From NCBI GenBank assembly GCA_029068555.1, contig JAIECJ010000131.1, positions 1-57,735 on the forward strand: DNA of 57,735 nt, written 5' to 3'. This stretch comes from Lachnospiraceae bacterium. GTDB taxonomy: Bacteria > Bacillota > Clostridia > Lachnospirales > Lachnospiraceae. Shown here piece by piece: positions 16,782 to 25,707 of the stretch. The number at the start of each line of letters is the position of its first letter. Position 1 is the first letter of the stretch. Below the pieces are notes generated by a model. It had not been told where the DNA came from, ran no database searches, and saw only the letters and a program-made list of their open reading frames with translations. The translations under genes were made by a program, and so were the position numbers.

Positions 16782-18086
16782 TCAGGCGCTTTTTGCGCCA
16801 AATGTCTTTGCAATCGCCAGCATTACCAAATTTGAAGTAATCAGCTCTGCTGCCGGAAATGCCAGCCAGACCCCGTTCATTCCCATTACCGCCGACAGTG
16901 CGAACGCACATAAAATAATCGCCACAAAGCCTCTTGATACAGACGCCGCAAATGCCCATTTAGCCGACTCTGCTGCGCTTAAAATTCCAGTTCCCACAAT
17001 GTTGAAGCCAGCAAATGCAAAACCGATAAAGTACAGTTTTAATCCAGTCACGGCATATGCAGCAAGCTGCGCATTCCTTTCATTATTAAATACTGCCGTG
17101 ATGGGCGCCGCAAAAATGTAAATCACCACAATGATCAGCGCCGCAAGCCCAAGGCTGGTTCCCACTCCAAGCTTCACTACATTTTTCAGTGATGTCTGCT
17201 CTCCTTTTCCATAATAGTCGCTCAGAAGCGGCTGTGCCCCCTGCGATACACCATTAAAGACGGCTGCCGCCACAAGGGACGTATTGGCAACCACGCCGTA
17301 TGCCGCCACACCAACATTCCCCGCTATCTTTAAGATAATCATATTAAAAACTACTGTGGTCACACCCGACGAAATCTCCCCAACAAAGGCGGAAACACCG
17401 AGCTGGCATGATGCCAGAAGCTTTTTCGCAGAAGGCACCGCCCACCGGAACGTGACAGTGCTCTTTTGGGATAAAAGATGTGTACAGCAGATTGCCACGC
17501 CGAGCACTGGTGACAGGGCTGTAGCCAGCGCTGCCCCGCGCATTCCCATTCCCAGCGGAAACATCAGCACATAGTCAAATACTATATTAAAAAGACTGCT
17601 GCAAAGTGTCGCCGCCATCGCCACTGCCGGCGCACCGTCATTTCTAACAAACGCATTGCAGATGTGATTCCACATAAAAAACGGTGCAAACATCATAAAA
17701 ATTCCGGTATAATCCTTTCCCACCACAACAATCCTGTCATCACCGCCCAAAAGCGCCACAACTTTTTCTGGCACCAATATTCCTATCAGAATAAAGACCA
17801 AACCAATGACCAGCGCCCAGAGCAGCGCATTGGAAAAATATGTCTCGGCACTCCTGTCACGCCTCGCCCTGAGAATTTTGAATCGGATTGCCGAGCCGAC
17901 CCCCAGCATGGCGCCAATGGCAAAAATCAGACTGTAAACTGGCAGTACCAGGTTGAGCGCAGTAATGCCGTCCGCCCCCTCTGCCATAGATATAAAAAAT
18001 GTGTCCGCCAGAATGTACACCGATATCCCCAGCATGCCAAGGATATTCTGGGACACATATTTAAAGAAAAGTTTTTTTTCTGACAT
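16782..18086 (-). CDS. MATE family efflux transporter
   Basis: A polytopic membrane protein of about 434 residues with twelve hydrophobic segments in two related halves. The N-terminal MSEKKLFFKYVSQNILGMLG and the following ADTFFISMAEGADGITALN match the MATE multidrug/Na+ antiporter family (DinF/MepA-like). The ATG at 18086 was chosen because GGAGGAG lies 6 nt upstream; an in-frame start nine codons earlier has no such site. The substrate is unknown. It is the first gene of a two-gene unit with the GH31 glycosidase. Confidence 0.9.
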   Translation of the reverse strand: MSEKKLFFKYVSQNILGMLGISVYILADTFFISMAEGADGITALNLVLPVYSLIFAIGAMLGVGSAIRFKILRARRDRSAETYFSNALLWALVIGLVFILIGILVPEKVVALLGGDDRIVVVGKDYTGIFMMFAPFFMWNHICNAFVRNDGAPAVAMAATLCSSLFNIVFDYVLMFPLGMGMRGAALATALSPVLGVAICCTHLLSQKSTVTFRWAVPSAKKLLASCQLGVSAFVGEISSGVTTVVFNMIILKIAGNVGVAAYGVVANTSLVAAAVFNGVSQGAQPLLSDYYGKGEQTSLKNVVKLGVGTSLGLAALIIVVIYIFAAPITAVFNNERNAQLAAYAVTGLKLYFIGFAFAGFNIVGTGILSAAESAKWAFAASVSRGFVAIILCAFALSAVMGMNGVWLAFPAAELITSNLVMLAIAKTFGAKSA

Positions 18087-18114
18087 GTTTTGCTCCTCCA
18101 ACTGATATAGCATT

Positions 18115-18144
18115 AGAATACCCTTACAGGCTCGGCTGTGTCAA
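18115..18144 (-). promoter_or_regulatory. predicted promoter of the MATE-GH31 unit
   Basis: TTGACA (18139-18144 on the minus strand), an 18-bp spacer and TATTCT (18115-18120). The -35 is perfect and the -10 matches 4 of 6 bases. It would give a short leader before the ATG at 18086. Confidence 0.5.
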
Positions 18145-18218
18145 GTACAATTCCGCCATTCCGCCCCATCCCGGATTTATTGCGTTCTAAACAGTACAGT
18201 GCTGTTCATTCTATATCA

Positions 18219-18357
18219 GTAACAAGTACAGTGAAAATTCAGTTTCACACCTACGCCAAAATGCTTGCCTTTTAGCATTTTGTGTGCAAAATCTGTTATA
18301 ATTCACACCTCAATAACTTATAAGCTGATGAAAACTGGCGTTGGTATGAATTGTTAC
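18219..18357 (-). mobile_element. MITE-like inverted-repeat element, copy B (internally deleted)
   Basis: In reverse orientation this copy is identical to copy A (5315-5457) through a core of about 90 bp, from ACCAACGCCAG to GCATTTTGGCG. It then lacks 22 bp between two TTTGGCG direct repeats present in copy A, which looks like a slippage deletion. One outer end is GTAACAATTCATACC; the other is degraded or interrupted before an outer GTAACA. No clear target duplication remains. It separates the divergent MATE and ibrA-like genes. Confidence 0.75.
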
Positions 18358-18404
18358 TGCGCAACATTCAATTTGATATATCTTTTGTCGAATACTTGTG
18401 AAAA

Positions 18405-19775
18405 ATGGAAAATTATGGTAAATTATTAGATGACGAATGGAAGGTGATTACAACGAAACGAAAATATACAACACAAAATGTATATGATGCCCTGCAAAAC
18501 AGACTTCATTACATCTTTAAAGAATTTGACAACATCTTTGTATCTTTTTCAGGAGGAAAGGACAGTGGACTGCTGCTCAACCTGACCTTGGACTTTCAGA
18601 AAAAATATTATCCCAAAAAGAAAATCGGCGTATTCCATCAGGATTTTGAAGCACAGTACAGTGTGACAACGGAATACGTCGAGAGAACATTTACAAGAAT
18701 TGAAAAGGACGTCGAACCATACTGGGTGTGTCTTCCCATGGCAACAAGAACTGCGCTCAGCAACTATGAAATGTTCTGGTATCCATGGGATGATGCCAAG
18801 GAAGATGCATGGGTCCGCCCCATGCCGGAACATCCCTATGTCATCAATCTGAAAAATAATCCAATTACAACTTATCACTACCGCATGCATCAGGAGGATC
18901 TCGCAAAGCAATTCGGACGCTGGTACCGCATTTCCCACGGAAACAAAAAGACAATCTGCCTGCTCGGCATACGCGCCGACGAATCCATGCAGCGCTACAG
19001 CGGAATTTTGCACCGCAAATACGGTTATGACAACACCTGCTGGATTAGCAGCCAGTTTAAAAATGTCTGGTGCGCCTCACCGTTATACGACTGGACAATC
19101 TATGATGTCTGGCATGCCAACTATGTTTTTTCCTATGATTATAACCGCCTGTATGATTTGTATTATAAATCCGGACTAAAACTTGACCAGATGCGTGTCG
19201 CCTCTCCTTTTGGCGATTATGCCAAGGAAAGCCTCAATCTATACCGTGTTATTGACCCTGAAATATGGGCAAAGCTAGTCGGCCGCGTCAGGGGTGCAAA
19301 CTTCGGCGCCATATATGGAAAAACAAAAGCGCTCGGTTACCGCAATCTGACACTGCCTGAAGGACATACATGGGAGTCCTATACCAAGTTTCTTCTTGAC
19401 ACACTCCCCGTCCGCATAAGAAATAATTATATCAAGAAATTCCAGACTTCCATTGAATTCTGGCACAATGTCGGCGGCGGGCTCGAGGAAAAAACCATCA
19501 ACGAGCTGATTGAACACGGCTATCACATACGCCGAAACGGCGTTTCCAATTACACTGTCATGAAGAATTCGCGCATCGTCTTTGAGGGCAAACTGCCCGA
19601 CCACACAGACGATATCAAATCCTCCAAAGATATCCCAAGCTGGAAACGTATGTGCTACTGCATCCTGAAAAATGACCACATCTGTCGTTTTATGGGATTT
19701 GGACTGACCAAAAAACAAAGAGACAACATCAAACTGTTAAAAGAAAAATATCAAAACATAGGAGAAACGTTATGA
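18405..19775 (+). CDS. IbrA/YbdN-like PAPS-reductase-fold protein (DUF3440)
   Basis: A 456-residue PP-loop ATPase-fold protein. The motif SFSGGKDSG at 48-56 is the PP-loop of the PAPS reductase/N-type ATPase superfamily. Downstream FHQDFEAQY and LLGIRADESMQRY are typical of this family, and the long C-terminal part corresponds to DUF3440. E. coli homologues are YbdN and IbrA (linked to Eib expression); the biochemical activity is unproven. The ribosome-binding site is weak. Its stop overlaps the next gene by 4 bp (ATGA), an IbrB-like partner, which strengthens the call. Confidence 0.88.
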   Translation: MENYGKLLDDEWKVITTKRKYTTQNVYDALQNRLHYIFKEFDNIFVSFSGGKDSGLLLNLTLDFQKKYYPKKKIGVFHQDFEAQYSVTTEYVERTFTRIEKDVEPYWVCLPMATRTALSNYEMFWYPWDDAKEDAWVRPMPEHPYVINLKNNPITTYHYRMHQEDLAKQFGRWYRISHGNKKTICLLGIRADESMQRYSGILHRKYGYDNTCWISSQFKNVWCASPLYDWTIYDVWHANYVFSYDYNRLYDLYYKSGLKLDQMRVASPFGDYAKESLNLYRVIDPEIWAKLVGRVRGANFGAIYGKTKALGYRNLTLPEGHTWESYTKFLLDTLPVRIRNNYIKKFQTSIEFWHNVGGGLEEKTINELIEHGYHIRRNGVSNYTVMKNSRIVFEGKLPDHTDDIKSSKDIPSWKRMCYCILKNDHICRFMGFGLTKKQRDNIKLLKEKYQNIGETL

Positions 19776-20332
19776 CATATAAAAGTCCCGTATACCAGGT
19801 GAAATCCGTTCCTGTCGAGAAAATCGCACCAAATACATATAATCCAAATTCCGTTGCCCCGCCAGAACTGAAGCTCCTCTATGACAGCATCAAGGAGGAC
19901 GGCTATACCATGCCGATAGTGTGCTACTACGAAACCCCTACTGATACCTACATTATCGTTGACGGCTTTCACCGCTATCGCATTATGCTGGACTACCCTG
20001 ATATCTATGAGCGCGAGGGCGGCATGCTTCCTGTCGCTGTTATTGACAAGCCCTTGTCGAACCGCATGGCAAGCACGATACGCCACAACCGTGCAAGAGG
20101 CTCCCATGATGTCGACCTTATGAGTAACATTATCCAGGAGCTGCATGAGCTGGGACGTTCCGACGCGTGGATATCCAAACACCTCGGGATGGAGCGGGAT
20201 GAAATACTCCGCCTGAAACAGATTACAGGAATCGCCGCGCTGTTTGGCGATATCCAGTTCGGGAACGCATGGGTTCCGGTGGATGATCAGGCAGATGCTG
20301 TCGCTGCCCCGTTTCCAAATGACGAGGAATAA
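19772..20332 (+). CDS. IbrB/YbdM-like ParB-N domain protein
   Basis: A 186-residue protein with an N-terminal ParB/sulfiredoxin-like domain. Residues about 8-110 include VEKIAPNTYNPNSVAPPEL, IVDGFHRYRI and a later RHNRARGSHDVDLMS, the ParB-type motif set (GxxRxxA replaced by GFHRYRI). A short HTH-like segment (DAWISKHLGMERDEILRLKQ) follows. E. coli IbrB/YbdM have the same domain and the same partner gene. AGGAG precedes the ATG, which overlaps the ibrA-like stop. The two proteins probably act together, but the substrate or DNA target is unknown. Confidence 0.85.
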   Translation: MTYKSPVYQVKSVPVEKIAPNTYNPNSVAPPELKLLYDSIKEDGYTMPIVCYYETPTDTYIIVDGFHRYRIMLDYPDIYEREGGMLPVAVIDKPLSNRMASTIRHNRARGSHDVDLMSNIIQELHELGRSDAWISKHLGMERDEILRLKQITGIAALFGDIQFGNAWVPVDDQADAVAAPFPNDEE

Positions 20333-20513
20333 TATTCTGTCATAAAAAACGCCCTTTGTTTGAAAAATGCTTTCTGCCAGATGTGCGTCACTGTTTGTGG
20401 GAGGTTCAATCATCTTACAGATGACTGGCCAAATGAAGGGAGCGTAGCGGGCTACGTTGAAATCAGTGTAGTATTTTAGATATTTAGCCAAATTCAGACT
20501 GCGAGGTGATTTA
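20333..20513. other. 181-bp gap without a gene
   Basis: This gap follows the ibrB-like gene. It contains a small hairpin GTAGC-GG-GCTAC near 20445 and a CATC-TTACA-GATG hairpin near 20412, but no terminator with a T run and no clear promoter. The end of the gap carries GAGGTG, the ribosome-binding site of the next gene. Confidence 0.4.
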
Positions 20514-20819
20514 TTGATACTTCTTTATCTTCTTATGTTATTGTCATATACTGCCACGATATATTTTCTGGTGAGCCAGATATTTTTCTTTGCTTTACTT
20601 AGTTTTATTGCAAACAGCTGCCTGACGCTGTTTTGTGTCTTAAAGCTCCTACATCGTCAACCCAATACGCTGTATTCCGCGTTCTACTCCCCAAAAGCAT
20701 CCATTGATAAACCGGCTTATATCGAACAAGCTTCTCGAACAATTGCACGGTTACAGCTTGCGAACGGGAAATTAACGGAAGAAAACCAAAAACTTGAAAG
20801 GCTGATAAATGAAAAATAA
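20514..20819 (+). CDS. small two-TM protein with coiled-coil tail
   Basis: A 101-residue protein, function not recognised. Residues 2-47 contain two hydrophobic segments (ILLYLLMLLSYTATIYFLVS and FFALLSFIANSCLTLFCVLK). The tail ends in a charged helix with heptad character (LANGKLTEENQKLERLINEK). The start appears to be TTG at 20514, five bases after GAGGTG; no ATG fits. Its 3' end overlaps the nucleoside hydrolase-like gene by 11 bp, so the two are translationally linked and may form a membrane-bound pair. Confidence 0.7.
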   Translation: MILLYLLMLLSYTATIYFLVSQIFFFALLSFIANSCLTLFCVLKLLHRQPNTLYSAFYSPKASIDKPAYIEQASRTIARLQLANGKLTEENQKLERLINEK

Positions 20820-22107
20820 TGCACTTATTAAACTCTTACTCGTTTCCTATCTTGTCATCGGCATAATTGGTATTGTGCGCTATCTGACACCATCGGTTGA
20901 AAAAGATTTTTCTGATGCAGCATATACTGCAAGAAGAAGCCCGCAGGAACACGAAAATGGAACGAACTACTTGGTCAAAAAAACAGATGAAGCTGAATTA
21001 CAGACTGAAACTGACGCTGAACCGTCAAACGTTTTTTCAGCAGGGCATGGTGAATTTGTCCCTGATATGTGGAAGAATCAGATTGCCAGCTTTTTAAGCG
21101 AAATTGATACAGGAACGGATGCAGAAGATGAATACACAAATAAAAACGCCAGTTCTGACATTGGCAGCAGTTTCACCAAAACATCAATCCCAAAGCTCAT
21201 CATCGACACAGATTTCGCCTCCGACGCGGATGATGTCGTTGCCGTCAGGCTGGCAATGTGTTTTCAGGATTTGGGGCTTGCCGACATCCAGGGTATTGCC
21301 CTGTCCACGACATACTCCCGCTCCCCGCTTGCAATCCATGCGCTGTGCAGTCAGGACGGTTATGAAAATATACCAGTTGCAATGGACACCTCTGGCAATG
21401 GTGTACAGGTTCATACGGATTATGTGGATGTAATGTATGACATGCCGAAAAGCAGGGATGACTTTGAACAGCCTGTCCAGATGTACCGGCGGATTTTGGC
21501 AGAATCCGATACCAAAGTCAATATTATCACACTCGGATTTCTGCAGAATATACAGGCATTAATGCGCAGCGCCCCTGACCAGTATTCACCGTTTACAGGG
21601 GCGGAGCTGATTGCGCAGAAGGTTGACACCATCTATATCGTAGGCGGAAACAGCACAGGAAAGCCTTCTTTTAATTTTTACTGGACTGGCGAAAAGGTGA
21701 TTGAAGCTGCCAAAACGGTTGTCCGTGACTTCCCGGCAAGAATTGTCTTTTTGCAGACTGACCTAAGTGACGATACCTACTGCGGACAGTTTTACAACAC
21801 AAAAGATCCGCATCAGCGCGATATTGTGACAAAAGCATTAAAAGCAAACAATCAGGGCGGCGGCATTGTTGCATGGGATGTCTTTTCCGTCTGGTGTGCC
21901 GTCCAGGACATGAATGGAAATACAAAACAGACATTTTTATCTCTGGAACGCGGCACGCAGTATGTCAGCGACACTGGCGCGACAAAGTGGACTGCTGGCG
22001 AAACGGGCAGGCATTTTAAACTATATAAAAACGCCGAGGGTGCATATTACAGTGAGCTTATGAACAATATGCTCCTTCAAAAATATAGTCATACACATGA
22101 CCGCTAA
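20809..22107 (+). CDS. membrane-anchored or exported nucleoside hydrolase-like protein
   Basis: A 432-residue protein. Residues 6-25 form an N-terminal signal or anchor (LIKLLLVSYLVIGIIGIVRY). A low-complexity acidic linker to about residue 125 follows, then a catalytic domain. DTDFASDADD at 133-142 matches the Ca2+-binding DxDxxxDD motif of inosine-uridine nucleoside hydrolases. Later IYIVGGNST and a C-terminal TETGRHFKLYKN region are compatible with the fold. Most bacterial members are cytoplasmic, so the export signal and linker are unusual. Activity is inferred from the motif only. GAAAGG precedes the ATG. Confidence 0.75.
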   Translation: MKNNALIKLLLVSYLVIGIIGIVRYLTPSVEKDFSDAAYTARRSPQEHENGTNYLVKKTDEAELQTETDAEPSNVFSAGHGEFVPDMWKNQIASFLSEIDTGTDAEDEYTNKNASSDIGSSFTKTSIPKLIIDTDFASDADDVVAVRLAMCFQDLGLADIQGIALSTTYSRSPLAIHALCSQDGYENIPVAMDTSGNGVQVHTDYVDVMYDMPKSRDDFEQPVQMYRRILAESDTKVNIITLGFLQNIQALMRSAPDQYSPFTGAELIAQKVDTIYIVGGNSTGKPSFNFYWTGEKVIEAAKTVVRDFPARIVFLQTDLSDDTYCGQFYNTKDPHQRDIVTKALKANNQGGGIVAWDVFSVWCAVQDMNGNTKQTFLSLERGTQYVSDTGATKWTAGETGRHFKLYKNAEGAYYSELMNNMLLQKYSHTHDR

Positions 22108-22109
22108 GG

Positions 22110-22179
22110 AACTGTTCACAAACAACTTATGACAATGACATCCAGGCAAGTCATTGTCATAAGTTATCCGCTAACAGTT
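22110..22179. terminator. large hairpin between convergent genes
   Basis: Perfect 16-bp arms (22124-22139 and 22150-22165; inner sequence GACAATGAC and GTCATTGTC) surround a 10-nt loop, with outer 7-bp arms AACTGTT (22110-22116) and AACAGTT (22173-22179). It fills the gap between a plus-strand gene ending at 22107 and the minus-strand operon ending at 22171. It lacks a T run, so it may end transcription only with help or act as an mRNA 3' barrier. It would be the 3' end of the 32-kb CIS operon. Confidence 0.6.
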
Positions 22180-22638
22180 TATATATTTCACTATTGTCAG
22201 TATATTTTTATCATTCTCGTGACGATAAGATAATTCGTCCATAATATTTTTTACCATATAAATGCCAAGCCCGCCAATTTTCCTGTCCTGCGCGCCGAGC
22301 GTAATATCAGGGTCTGGTTTTTCCAAGGGATTATATCTGACACCCCTGTCAGAAAATGTAAGAACCAGTTTCCTGCTGCCATCATTTCTGACTTCGACTG
22401 TGACTTTTCCATCATCCTCTGAATACGCATAATTGCATATATTTACAAAAATTTCTTCTACCGCAATATCTGTCTGTCTTTTTGTCTTTTCATCGCAGCC
22501 AATGCGTTCCATAAAGCTGTTCACAAACAGAGTCACTTCCCCAAGTGCAGTCAGATCTGCATCCAGCGTAATACTTTCGCTGGTCTTGGCATTTCCATTT
22601 TCAGTCTTTTTTATTGTCTTAGACTTTTCCATTTTCAA
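22171..22638 (-). CDS. RsbW/SpoIIAB-type anti-sigma factor kinase-like protein
   Basis: A 155-residue GHKL ATPase. Motifs: DIAVEEIFVNICNYAYSEDD (N box), FSDRGVRYNPLEKPDPD and GGLGIYMVKNIMDE (G boxes). The single-domain size and the N box EEIFVNICNYAY fit serine-kinase anti-sigma factors (RsbW, SpoIIAB) rather than histidine kinases. Its start overlaps the SpoIIE-type phosphatase gene by 20 bp. With the STAS protein at 25708 it completes a partner-switching module. The cognate sigma factor is not in the window. Confidence 0.9.
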   Translation of the reverse strand: MKMEKSKTIKKTENGNAKTSESITLDADLTALGEVTLFVNSFMERIGCDEKTKRQTDIAVEEIFVNICNYAYSEDDGKVTVEVRNDGSRKLVLTFSDRGVRYNPLEKPDPDITLGAQDRKIGGLGIYMVKNIMDELSYRHENDKNILTIVKYINC

Positions 22639-24763
22639 TCTTTTTCACTGCTTTCTTTTTATATATCATGTCAAGCATTGTAATGTCGTCAAACTGCTCC
22701 GCCTCGCCCACAAAAAAATCTACGTCGGACTTTACCGCATTGAGAAGCTGCACCGGCGGCAGGCCGGAATCTTTATTCAGCACTTCCGCCAGCCGTTTCA
22801 TTCCGTACAGTTCCTGCCTTGTATTTGCCGCCTCAGTGACACCATCTGTATATAAAAATATTCTGTCTCCTGGCATCAGATCCAGCTCTCCCTGTGTATA
22901 TTGTACGCCGTCCATACCTGCAAGAACAAATCCCGGATTCACCTGATAAAGCTGATAAATACCGTTTCTGTCAGTGATAAACGGCGGTTCATGTCCGGCA
23001 TTCACATATACCATATGACCGGTCTCCAAATCCAGCACCCCTTCAAAAGCGGTGATAAACAATCCCTCCTCGTTGGACTCGCAAAGCAGCCTGTTCACCG
23101 CAGTAAACACATCGCCAAGTGCCGTTTCAGGCTTCGTGTGATCTTTTATCAGCGTCTTACCGATGACCATAAACAACGCTGCCGGAACACCTTTCCCAGA
23201 CACGTCCGCCATCACCATAGCCAGATGGGTATCATCCACCATAAAGAAATCGTAAAAGTCGCCGCCGACCTCCTTTGCTGGTGTCATGGTGGCATAAATG
23301 TCAATCTCCTCCCGCTCAGGAAATGCAGGAAATATGTTCGGCAGCATATCTGCCTGTATCTGTGTTGCCACTGACAGCTCCGCACCGATTCGTTCCTTTT
23401 CAGCGGTAATCAGTGTTATCTGATTGATATAAGTGTGCAGGTCATCCAGCATATCGTTAAACGCCGCTGCCAGATTCCCGATTTCGTCTGCAGATTCCAC
23501 TTCCACTTTTGTATCAAATTCCCCTTTTCCAATCTGCTCGACACTGCGCGACAGTTTCTGAATCGGTCTGGTGATGCTTCGCGCCACCGCAAAGGAAAGC
23601 ACCATTACCATAATACCGGCAGACACAAAGAATATTACAAATTTCTTCATAACTTCGGACAAAAAATCTTGTGTAAACTCCTGGGCATCGCCTGTAATCT
23701 GGTCTATCGTCTCCTTTGTATCGAGTGCGGGTTTGATAACCTCGTCCCGATCAATGCTGATGCACAGGCACCAGCCTGTCTCTTCCAGAATTGAAAACGC
23801 CACATAACTGTCAATACCATCCAGCGTCAGATTGACAATACCGGAGCTTTTCCCGCCTAATTTCTGCGCCTTCTCCAATTGGCCGCCTGTCTGTATATGT
23901 GCGTCGATATCTTTCTGAAAATCATTCTCAAAGTAGTCTGGATGAGCTATCAGCTGTCTGTCTTTGTCCATCACAAAGGCATAACCGCTCTGTCCTATCT
24001 TTGCTGTAGAAATTTCGCCAAGCATATCCTGCAGTCTGATATCCGACGCAACGACACCTGCCACATTCCCCTGTACATCGCGGAATGTCCTTGCGCTTGT
24101 GATGCACATATGTCCATATGAATCCGTGTACGTGTCAAGCCAGATGGTCTTGTCAGGATGGTCTAGCGCACTATGATACCATTTTTGCTCCCGTGGGTCG
24201 TAGGACTGGTCATAAAGATTCGATTTGGAATACCTGTATGATATACCACTCCTTGTACCCACATAGATATTGTCAAGCATATTGTTTTCGGACAAGCTGG
24301 CTCCGAAAACAGCCTCACAGTTTGACAAAAGGCGCACTTCACGCCAGATGTCGTCTGTCACGCTTACGTTCGGCGCCAAAGCATATTTTGAACAGGGCTC
24401 ACCGTCCACTGTCTGGTCAGGCAGCGGCAGGTTTCTGCCTATAAATCCTTCACTGTTTGCATAGAGATATTCAATATATCCCGCCGCCGTCGTGACCATC
24501 CGGCTGATTTCACGCATTTCCTGATTAGAATACATAGCCTGTTTACCAGCAATTTTGGTCAGGTATTCCTCCGCCTGCCCCTGCAGTGCCTCCTTGCTGT
24601 CATCGGACGCTGTAAGGCCAAGACTGACATTCGTATGCTGAAACACATCGCTTAATCTGTCTATGGAAAAATATGCATTGGCAAATGCAATTATCAGCGT
24701 CCCAAGGGACATAAACAGTACAACAAGCAGAATTTTAATACCAATTTTCATGTTTTTAAACAT
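22619..24763 (-). CDS. RsbU/SpoIIE-type PP2C phosphatase with Cache and HAMP domains
   Basis: A membrane phosphatase of about 714 residues. It has an N-terminal TM segment (about residues 6-28), a large extracellular dCache-like domain to about 370, a second TM near 385-405, HAMP (TRPIQKLSRSVEQIGKGEFD) and a C-terminal SpoIIE/PP2C domain with GGDFYDFFMVDDTHLAMVMA and DVSGKGVPAALFM. It should dephosphorylate a STAS antagonist in response to an external ligand. The ATG of MFKNMK was chosen because AAGGAGGG lies 10 nt upstream; an ATG eight codons earlier has no site. It overlaps the neighbouring gene on each side. Confidence 0.92.
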   Translation of the reverse strand: MFKNMKIGIKILLVVLFMSLGTLIIAFANAYFSIDRLSDVFQHTNVSLGLTASDDSKEALQGQAEEYLTKIAGKQAMYSNQEMREISRMVTTAAGYIEYLYANSEGFIGRNLPLPDQTVDGEPCSKYALAPNVSVTDDIWREVRLLSNCEAVFGASLSENNMLDNIYVGTRSGISYRYSKSNLYDQSYDPREQKWYHSALDHPDKTIWLDTYTDSYGHMCITSARTFRDVQGNVAGVVASDIRLQDMLGEISTAKIGQSGYAFVMDKDRQLIAHPDYFENDFQKDIDAHIQTGGQLEKAQKLGGKSSGIVNLTLDGIDSYVAFSILEETGWCLCISIDRDEVIKPALDTKETIDQITGDAQEFTQDFLSEVMKKFVIFFVSAGIMVMVLSFAVARSITRPIQKLSRSVEQIGKGEFDTKVEVESADEIGNLAAAFNDMLDDLHTYINQITLITAEKERIGAELSVATQIQADMLPNIFPAFPEREEIDIYATMTPAKEVGGDFYDFFMVDDTHLAMVMADVSGKGVPAALFMVIGKTLIKDHTKPETALGDVFTAVNRLLCESNEEGLFITAFEGVLDLETGHMVYVNAGHEPPFITDRNGIYQLYQVNPGFVLAGMDGVQYTQGELDLMPGDRIFLYTDGVTEAANTRQELYGMKRLAEVLNKDSGLPPVQLLNAVKSDVDFFVGEAEQFDDITMLDMIYKKKAVKKIENGKV

Positions 24764-25680
24764 TTTGGATCTGCCCTCCTTCCCCATGCAGATATTAATA
24801 TTCCACTGATTACATCTTCATACCGCATACCGGAGTACACTGCCGCTTTCGGCAGCAGGCTGTCCCTTTTAAGCCCTGGGACTGCATTCATCTCGAGCAT
24901 ATATGGTCTTTGTGTTCTGTCAGATACCATAAAATCCACCCTTGCCACATCCCGCGCGCCAATATATCTGAAAATGTTTCCTGCAAGCATCTCCATTTCA
25001 TCAAGACAACTTTCCGCAAGCTTCGGAACTGCTATATCATACGCCCCTGTGAATAAAATCATCTCTTTTGACGCGGGCGCCACGCCTTCCACACACTTTA
25101 GTGTCACCAGCCTGCCCGCTCTTTCCAGAAGTCCCACCGTATAAAATTTTCCCTCGACATACTCCTCCAAAAGTATGGGATCGTCATAGCAGAATACTTT
25201 ATCCAGCCTGTCCAGATCAGCAGGCGTCCGTACCAATTCGATGCCATAGCTTCCGCCCTGCGACGGTGCCTTGGCAACAAAGGGAAATCCAATTTCATTA
25301 AAATCAAATCCTCCCTGGCAAAATGCATCCTTATGTAATATTTTCCATTTTGGAGTCGGAATTGCATAATATTCAAATAAAAGCTTGCACAATATTTTAT
25401 TATTCATCACCATGGCTGTCTCCGCTCCGCTGCCGGTATACGGGATTTGTTCGTGTGTGAGCATCGCCTGTAAAGTGCCGTCTCCGTGATGTTTTCCCTG
25501 CACACACAGATAAACGATATCTATGTAACTTTTTCGTATAGTCTCAATCATGTTCTGTTGATATTCCAGCATACAGACTGCATATCCTTCTGTTTTTAAG
25601 GCCGCTTCAACTGCCATTGCATTTTTCCGGGAAGCCTCCGCTTCACTGGAAGTACCACCGTACACAATACCAACTCTCAT
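24748..25680 (-). CDS. D-Ala-D-Ala ligase-like ATP-grasp enzyme
   Basis: A 310-residue ATP-grasp protein. VGIVYGGTSSEAEASRKNA resembles the Ddl start (GGxSxExxVS), and the C-terminal ARVDFMVSDRTQ then MLEMNAVPGLKRDSL matches the Ddl Mg/ATP region. The usual HGxxGEDG loop is altered to QGKHHGDGTLQ, so substrate choice may differ from peptidoglycan D-Ala-D-Ala. It lies between the STAS and SpoIIE-type genes in the CIS operon; a role in modifying a wall or CIS component is inference. It ends 16 bp inside the phosphatase gene. Confidence 0.85.
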   Translation of the reverse strand: MRVGIVYGGTSSEAEASRKNAMAVEAALKTEGYAVCMLEYQQNMIETIRKSYIDIVYLCVQGKHHGDGTLQAMLTHEQIPYTGSGAETAMVMNNKILCKLLFEYYAIPTPKWKILHKDAFCQGGFDFNEIGFPFVAKAPSQGGSYGIELVRTPADLDRLDKVFCYDDPILLEEYVEGKFYTVGLLERAGRLVTLKCVEGVAPASKEMILFTGAYDIAVPKLAESCLDEMEMLAGNIFRYIGARDVARVDFMVSDRTQRPYMLEMNAVPGLKRDSLLPKAAVYSGMRYEDVISGILISAWGRRADPKCLKT

Positions 25681-25707
25681 ATATCCTTCCCTCCCTGCAG
25701 CAGATAT

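Noticed and set aside
20333-20513. Small RNA gene in the gap after the ibrB-like gene
   Set aside because: Two small hairpins are present but no promoter or T-run terminator supports a discrete RNA.
24748-25680. Vancomycin-resistance-type ligase
   Set aside because: No vanH, vanX or vanR/S-like neighbours; the context is the CIS operon, and the altered loop does not support a specific Van type.
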